A stretch of 55,703 nt of DNA, taken from positions 1-55,703 of the forward strand of contig JAMPEY010000021.1 in assembly GCA_023664665.1 (NCBI GenBank), given 5' to 3'. This DNA comes from Lachnoclostridium sp. (GTDB lineage Bacteria; Bacillota; Clostridia; Lachnospirales; Lachnospiraceae). Every line of letters starts with the position of its first letter. Position 1 is the first letter of the stretch. Position numbers and translations under genes: made by a program. This document shows, piece after piece, positions 52,317 through 55,703 of the stretch. The notes under the pieces were generated by a model, which saw only the letters and a list, made by a program, of their open reading frames with translations, did no database searches and was not told where the DNA came from.

Positions 52317-53204
52317 CTATTTCAAAGATTTCTCAAAACGCCCAAAAAGCTCTTCCATCTCCTCTTTTCCCATTTTTACATCCGTATAGAGCAAACCGCC
52401 ATTGTCATCATAATTTGCACTCAGATAATTCAAATCCCCGTCACGCAAATCCACAAAGGAATTTTCTTTCGGTATCAATTCCCGCTTCTGCTTCAGATAT
52501 TCGCTTGACGAAACAGTAACCCACTCTTTTCCCGAATAACGCTGCGTAATCAAACAATCTTCAAGCTCCGGAGCCGACAAAAAAGCATCCTCGCCTGCAT
52601 ATTGTGTTCCCAAATGGCTTTTCAAGTCACTTTGCTGGTTCACTTCCAGATTCAAAATGTCATACACGCAGGGGACCTGTCCTTCACTTTTGATTTCCCT
52701 GACATAGCCATAGGTTCCGTTTTCATTTCCCTGAAGCAGATACATTTCCTTCAACAAATAGACCTTCTCCTGCTCATAATCTGCCAGTATCTGCGTGTAA
52801 TTCGATATTTGCATCGGCTCACCCCTGTCATTTAAAATTGCGGTAATTCCATTCCCGTCAAAATAATAACAGGTAAAATATCCCCCCATGGAACCCCATG
52901 AGTCATGCAGAATCCCCAGCTCCGGTATCCCATCAAAATTCAAATCAAACAAATAATAGCCCCGGATGGGAAAATCATATCCCTCATCTATCGTTTCACG
53001 AGAAAGAAATTCCGTATAGGCTTCTACATATGCCGGGCTTTCATTATTTCCGGATTCTGCTCCCTCTTCGGATGATAAGCCATCATGAATCAACACTTCT
53101 TCCCGGTGCATGTTCATCCTGTCCGACCAAATTCTTTGTATATCTATTACAACAAAGACAAGGAAACCTAACACTATGCCCAAAAACCACGCTTTCCTTT
53201 CCAT
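52317..53204 (-). CDS. Membrane-anchored extracytoplasmic protein with an EF-hand-like motif
   Basis: 295 aa. One N-terminal helix (AWFLGIVLGFLVFVVIDI) without a lipobox or clear cleavage site anchors an outer domain. FDLNFDGIPELGIL (~105-118) fits a D-x-N-x-D-G-x-x-E calcium loop as in dockerins and FG-GAP-like modules. The rest is aromatic and acidic with no recognised fold. It has its own strong promoter. Similar unnamed proteins are common in Lachnospiraceae; function unknown. Confidence 0.75.
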   Translation of the reverse strand: MERKAWFLGIVLGFLVFVVIDIQRIWSDRMNMHREEVLIHDGLSSEEGAESGNNESPAYVEAYTEFLSRETIDEGYDFPIRGYYLFDLNFDGIPELGILHDSWGSMGGYFTCYYFDGNGITAILNDRGEPMQISNYTQILADYEQEKVYLLKEMYLLQGNENGTYGYVREIKSEGQVPCVYDILNLEVNQQSDLKSHLGTQYAGEDAFLSAPELEDCLITQRYSGKEWVTVSSSEYLKQKRELIPKENSFVDLRDGDLNYLSANYDDNGGLLYTDVKMGKEEMEELFGRFEKSLK

Positions 53205-53288
53205 AAAACCTACTCCCTTTATTTCGCTTTCTTACCATGATTACAGCAAGTCCCGGGCAGAACCCCGAAAAAGCAAGCTTTTGCGGAC

Positions 53289-53317
53289 ATTATACCACCA
53301 TACCTAATAGGTTGCAA
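53289..53317 (-). promoter_or_regulatory. Promoter of the membrane-anchored protein
   Basis: Minus strand TTGCAA (53312-53317), 17-bp spacer, TATAAT (53289-53294). A CCTATTAGG palindrome lies within the spacer and could be an operator. Confidence 0.75.
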
Positions 53318-53412
53318 CAAAATCAAAACACAGGAAGGAACAGGAATCACATTTTCTTCATATTTATTTTATATAGGAAATTGCGCAATATTGAAGGAGG
53401 AATCTATCATTT

Positions 53413-54042
53413 ATGGCTATCGGTTATTTGATCATACAGGCGCGTACGGCTCAGGATGCCCTTCCCATCAGTGGAGTACAAATCTGGATTATGGATGGTC
53501 AGGAAAAAAATGTTCGGTATCTGACAACGGATGAAAGTGGGGAAACGGAGCGGATTGCTTTGGAGACGCTGGACCGCTCCCTGTCCCTTGACCCGGATTT
53601 TTCCGGGACGCCCTTTATCGCTTACGATGTGCTTGCCTTTGCAAATGGTTTTGATTCGGTGCATATTGTCGGCATTCCGATTCTGGACGGGGAAACAGCC
53701 ATCCAGCCTATTGAATTTGTACCGATGCAGAGTATGCAGCGCGCTCCCGCCGTGACGGAAATTCAGATTGGTCCCCCTGCCGTCTCCATAGCGGGCAGCC
53801 GCAATCAGGAGGGAGACTCTGCGGAACCCCGGGTTCTCCGCCAAGTGGTCATTCCCAATCCGATTACGGTACACTTAGGCAGTCCCGGCGCCGCTGCGTC
53901 CAATGTTCAAGTGTCTTTTCCCGATTATGTAAAAAATGTTGCCAGCAGCGAAATTTATTCCACATGGCCGGATGCGTCCCTGCGGGCAAATATTTATGCG
54001 ATTATTACCTTTGCACTGAACCGAATCTATACCGAATGGTAG
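53413..54042 (+). pseudogene. SpoIID-like spore/peptidoglycan protein, N-terminal fragment
   Basis: 209 aa, AAGGAGG upstream. It starts MAIGYLIIQARTAQDALPIS, has a carboxypeptidase-regulatory-like beta domain (YLTTDESGETERIALE), a linker, and IPNPITVHLGSPGAAASNVQ followed by SFPDYVKNVASSEIYSTWPD and the SpoIID-like segment RANIYAIITFALNRIYTEW. It stops there. Full-length relatives as I recall continue for ~200 more residues with peptidoglycan-binding repeats. The sequence beyond the stop shows no continuation in any frame, so the gene is truncated at or near 54042, probably by the adjacent mobile element. Confidence 0.7.
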
Positions 54043-54160
54043 GGGAACCACCCTTAATTCCGTGTTCAAAAAGTATTATTTTGAACGATTTAAACATTAT
54101 AATAACAGGAAAAAATTCTTATCGTATTTGTAATTAAAAAGACAAGCATCGTTTCAAAGG

Positions 54161-54185
54161 GGCAGAGGGAAAGATTCTCTCTGCC
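54161..54185 (+). other. Hairpin in the spacer at the mobile-element end
   Basis: GGCAGAGGGA pairs with TCTCTCTGCC (one G-U pair) around a 5-nt loop. It lies in the otherwise non-coding 54043-54324 spacer between the truncated spore gene and the first element gene. It could be a terminator or part of the element end; there is no T-run. Confidence 0.4.
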
Positions 54186-54324
54186 TATCTTCCTCTCCTG
54201 TATATTATCCCATTCTATATCTGTAATGATTACCCCTTTAAAGCTGGGCGGTGAATCGGCATTGTTCTTTCCAGAATAAAATATTTCATTTTATTAACAG
54301 AAACCCAGAAAGGAGTAAAATGTC

Positions 54325-54792
54325 ATGGTAGATGGTATGAATGGAATATTAGTATGCTGCAGTCAATCAGAAAGAATAAAGGAATATCCTGTTGACACAG
54401 GGGAAAGTCTGATTGTGGTAGACAATCTTGAAGCAGGGAAGTTGAAGCTGTTTGAGTATACAGGTGGTTCTCTTAATATACAACAATTAATTTGGAATTT
54501 CAACTACAAGAATGCTGTTCTGGTTGCACAAGCAGTCATCAATGAAGATTGGAGTGAGAACGGGATTTTTGTACACAGGATATTCAGTGAGTATGGATAT
54601 GAACATTTAATCAAACCTATGCTTGATCAAATCGTACACTTTTATGAATTTTATGATGGTTCCCGCCCGCTCAAAATGTCAAAAATTGCATATGAGACCT
54701 GTCTTCCTTTTGCAAAGGAGGCTCTTGCCGATTTCCATATGCAGGAGGGTGTATACGTATATCAGAGTTCAGACAGAAAAGATACTGTTTAA
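54325..54792 (+). CDS. Hypothetical protein next to the relaxase
   Basis: 155 aa from ATG 54325 (AAGGAG 9 bp upstream). It starts MVDGMNGILVCCSQSERIKE; later IFVHRIFSEYGYEHLIKPML and SKIAYETCLPFAKEALADFH. No signal, helix or DNA-binding motif is seen; probably a small cytoplasmic alpha/beta protein. It converges on the relaxase gene across a strong terminator. Probably cargo or an accessory of the element; not recognised. Confidence 0.65.
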   Translation: MVDGMNGILVCCSQSERIKEYPVDTGESLIVVDNLEAGKLKLFEYTGGSLNIQQLIWNFNYKNAVLVAQAVINEDWSENGIFVHRIFSEYGYEHLIKPMLDQIVHFYEFYDGSRPLKMSKIAYETCLPFAKEALADFHMQEGVYVYQSSDRKDTV

Positions 54793-54818
54793 AAGCAGAG
54801 GAATCTTCCTCTGCTTTT
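54791..54818. terminator. Bidirectional terminator between the 155-aa gene and the relaxase
   Basis: AAAAGCAGAGGAA and TTCCTCTGCTTTT form a perfect 13-bp inverted repeat with a 2-nt centre, giving an A/T-flanked stem that works in both directions between two convergent genes. Confidence 0.85.
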
Positions 54819-54834
54819 CTCTTGTTTCTGTCTG

Positions 54835-55665
54835 CTATCTTCTTCTGTGTCGGCTGGTATGCTCCTGCTTTAATGACCTCTCCTTAAAAAATTCTATCAG
54901 TTCTTCCTTACCAACAGGCATATTGTAGGTTTTTTGAAGATTGCTGTTTCTGACCTTTTTCCCTTCCGCATTTATAAAAACAATGTATTTGTGGTTATCT
55001 TGCCATTCAACGGAATAGCCCTTTTTTTCCATTGCCTTAATAAATTCCTCTCTGGATGAAGATTCATTCATGGCATCATGCACTGTTACAGCGGTGTCCT
55101 GTACATAGCTTTTTACCTTACCCTCCTTGGCTTTTTTAAGAAACTGATACTTGTTTCTATCATAAGCAATAATATCTCCCCTGTTAGATTTTTTCTGCCC
55201 TATCTCACAAATACTGAAACCATGTTCCAGACATATGTTGTTGTTCAGTACTTTCATATCTTCCAAGTCCTTCTTAGACATCTGGAATTTGTGTCCGTCA
55301 ACGAAGCTAACCGAATTTACCACAAAATGGGTATGGATATGCTCTTTATCCACATGAGTACAGATAAGGACTTCAAAATCTGAAAACAGAGGGCACCGCT
55401 CAACATATTCTCTGGCAAGTTCATGTGCCTGTTCCGATGTAATATCTTCCTCTGGCGGAAACGATTGAACAAAATGCTTGTATGTTCTGCCTCCTGTCTT
55501 TCCATAAAGCTCTTTTGTCGTTAGCATTTCTTTTCCCGCTGTAGAGACATTACAATGAAAGCCAGAACACAGCTTTTTACCTATCGTTTTCTCTTTTTTA
55601 GTGACATAATTAATAATGTACTTTATGTCCGAGTGTGAATTTTTGACCGATTTAATAATAGCCAT
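54835..55665 (-). CDS. Relaxase/mobilization nuclease
   Basis: 276 aa, start MAIIKSVKNSHSDIKYIINY behind AAAGGGGGATTAGAGCAGAT. The histidine triad appears as THVDKEHIHTHFVVNSVSF, the metal site of MobP/MobV-like relaxases; FVQSFPPEEDITSEQAHELA is the typical upstream block. The C-terminal ~110 residues are basic. At 276 aa it is short for the family (often 400 or more), lacking a long C-terminal extension. It nicks an oriT to start conjugative transfer. It indicates an integrative mobilizable element or integrated plasmid running off the right edge. Confidence 0.85.
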   Translation of the reverse strand: MAIIKSVKNSHSDIKYIINYVTKKEKTIGKKLCSGFHCNVSTAGKEMLTTKELYGKTGGRTYKHFVQSFPPEEDITSEQAHELAREYVERCPLFSDFEVLICTHVDKEHIHTHFVVNSVSFVDGHKFQMSKKDLEDMKVLNNNICLEHGFSICEIGQKKSNRGDIIAYDRNKYQFLKKAKEGKVKSYVQDTAVTVHDAMNESSSREEFIKAMEKKGYSVEWQDNHKYIVFINAEGKKVRNSNLQKTYNMPVGKEELIEFFKERSLKQEHTSRHRRR

Positions 55666-55703
55666 ATCTGCTCTAATCCCCCTTTCATATCTTCCATATC
55701 CGC
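55623..55703 (-). CDS. Possible MobC-like relaxosome protein, C-terminal end
   Basis: The frame entering from the right edge reads ADMEDMKGGLEQIWLLLNRS and ends at TAA 55623, overlapping the relaxase start by ~43 bp. Small MobC/relaxosome accessory proteins commonly precede and overlap relaxase genes and end in an L-x-x-I-W-type helix. Only 26 residues are visible, so the call is contextual. Confidence 0.4.
   Translation of the reverse strand, partial: ADMEDMKGGLEQIWLLLNRSKIHTRT

Overview
The window comes from a low-to-moderate GC Gram-positive of the class Clostridia, most likely family Lachnospiraceae. The evidence is gene content and order: ecfA1-ecfA2-ecfT-truA-rplM-rpsI, a birA-coaX-dusB-greA-lysS run, PHP-type DnaE, a CBS/DRTGG pyrophosphatase, a flagellin-like protein lacking the usual N-terminus, and spore-related proteins (SleB-type hydrolase, SpoIID-like fragment). 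Most genes lie on the minus strand. No rRNA, tRNA or CRISPR array was seen.

Layout: 1-1510 holds a DUF6796-like membrane protein cut by the window edge, followed by three decayed genes. 1566-5109 is a heterodimeric ABC exporter behind a palindromic operator. 5341-12465 is a housekeeping run: lysS fused to an HD domain, greA, an unknown gene, dusB, SRPBCC, coaX, a DUF6145-like gene and birA. 12499-23109 holds argF, SPFH/NfeD, a SleB hydrolase, proC, an rRNA methyltransferase, pfkA and dnaE. 23146-30030 holds a structured repeat, a lipase-like protein, a MATE pump and an uncharacterised three-gene envelope operon (zinc ribbon membrane protein, anchored metallophosphoesterase, secreted beta-propeller). 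30113-35246 is an AT-rich restriction-modification island. 35333-40392 is the conserved rpsI/rplM/truA/ECF block. 40578-46877 holds acetyltransferase/ogt, the flagellin-like gene, pyrophosphatase, ptsI and fruK. 47146-53204 holds a hybrid histidine kinase, a phosphoesterase/ABC-F pair behind a long structured leader, and a membrane-anchored protein. 53413-55703 is a truncated SpoIID-like gene next to the end of a mobilizable element with a relaxase.

The most interesting region is the island. It combines a DpnII-type GATC system (Dam-type methylase, second methylase, DpnII endonuclease) with an uncharacterised 207-aa protein inserted in the operon and a 58-aa zinc-ribbon protein at its end. 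Next to it are a further methyltransferase and a divergent XRE controller plus a 203-aa unknown protein, separated by two C-box-like palindromes. The island sits exactly between the rpsI terminator and the promoter of the zinc-ribbon operon. Other points worth checking are the LysRS-HD fusion with an internal ribosome binding site, a dispersed 60-bp palindrome family, the ABC-F leader behind a consensus promoter, and the spore gene broken beside a mobile element. All functional calls rest on reading the sequence and on memory of families; no database search was run.
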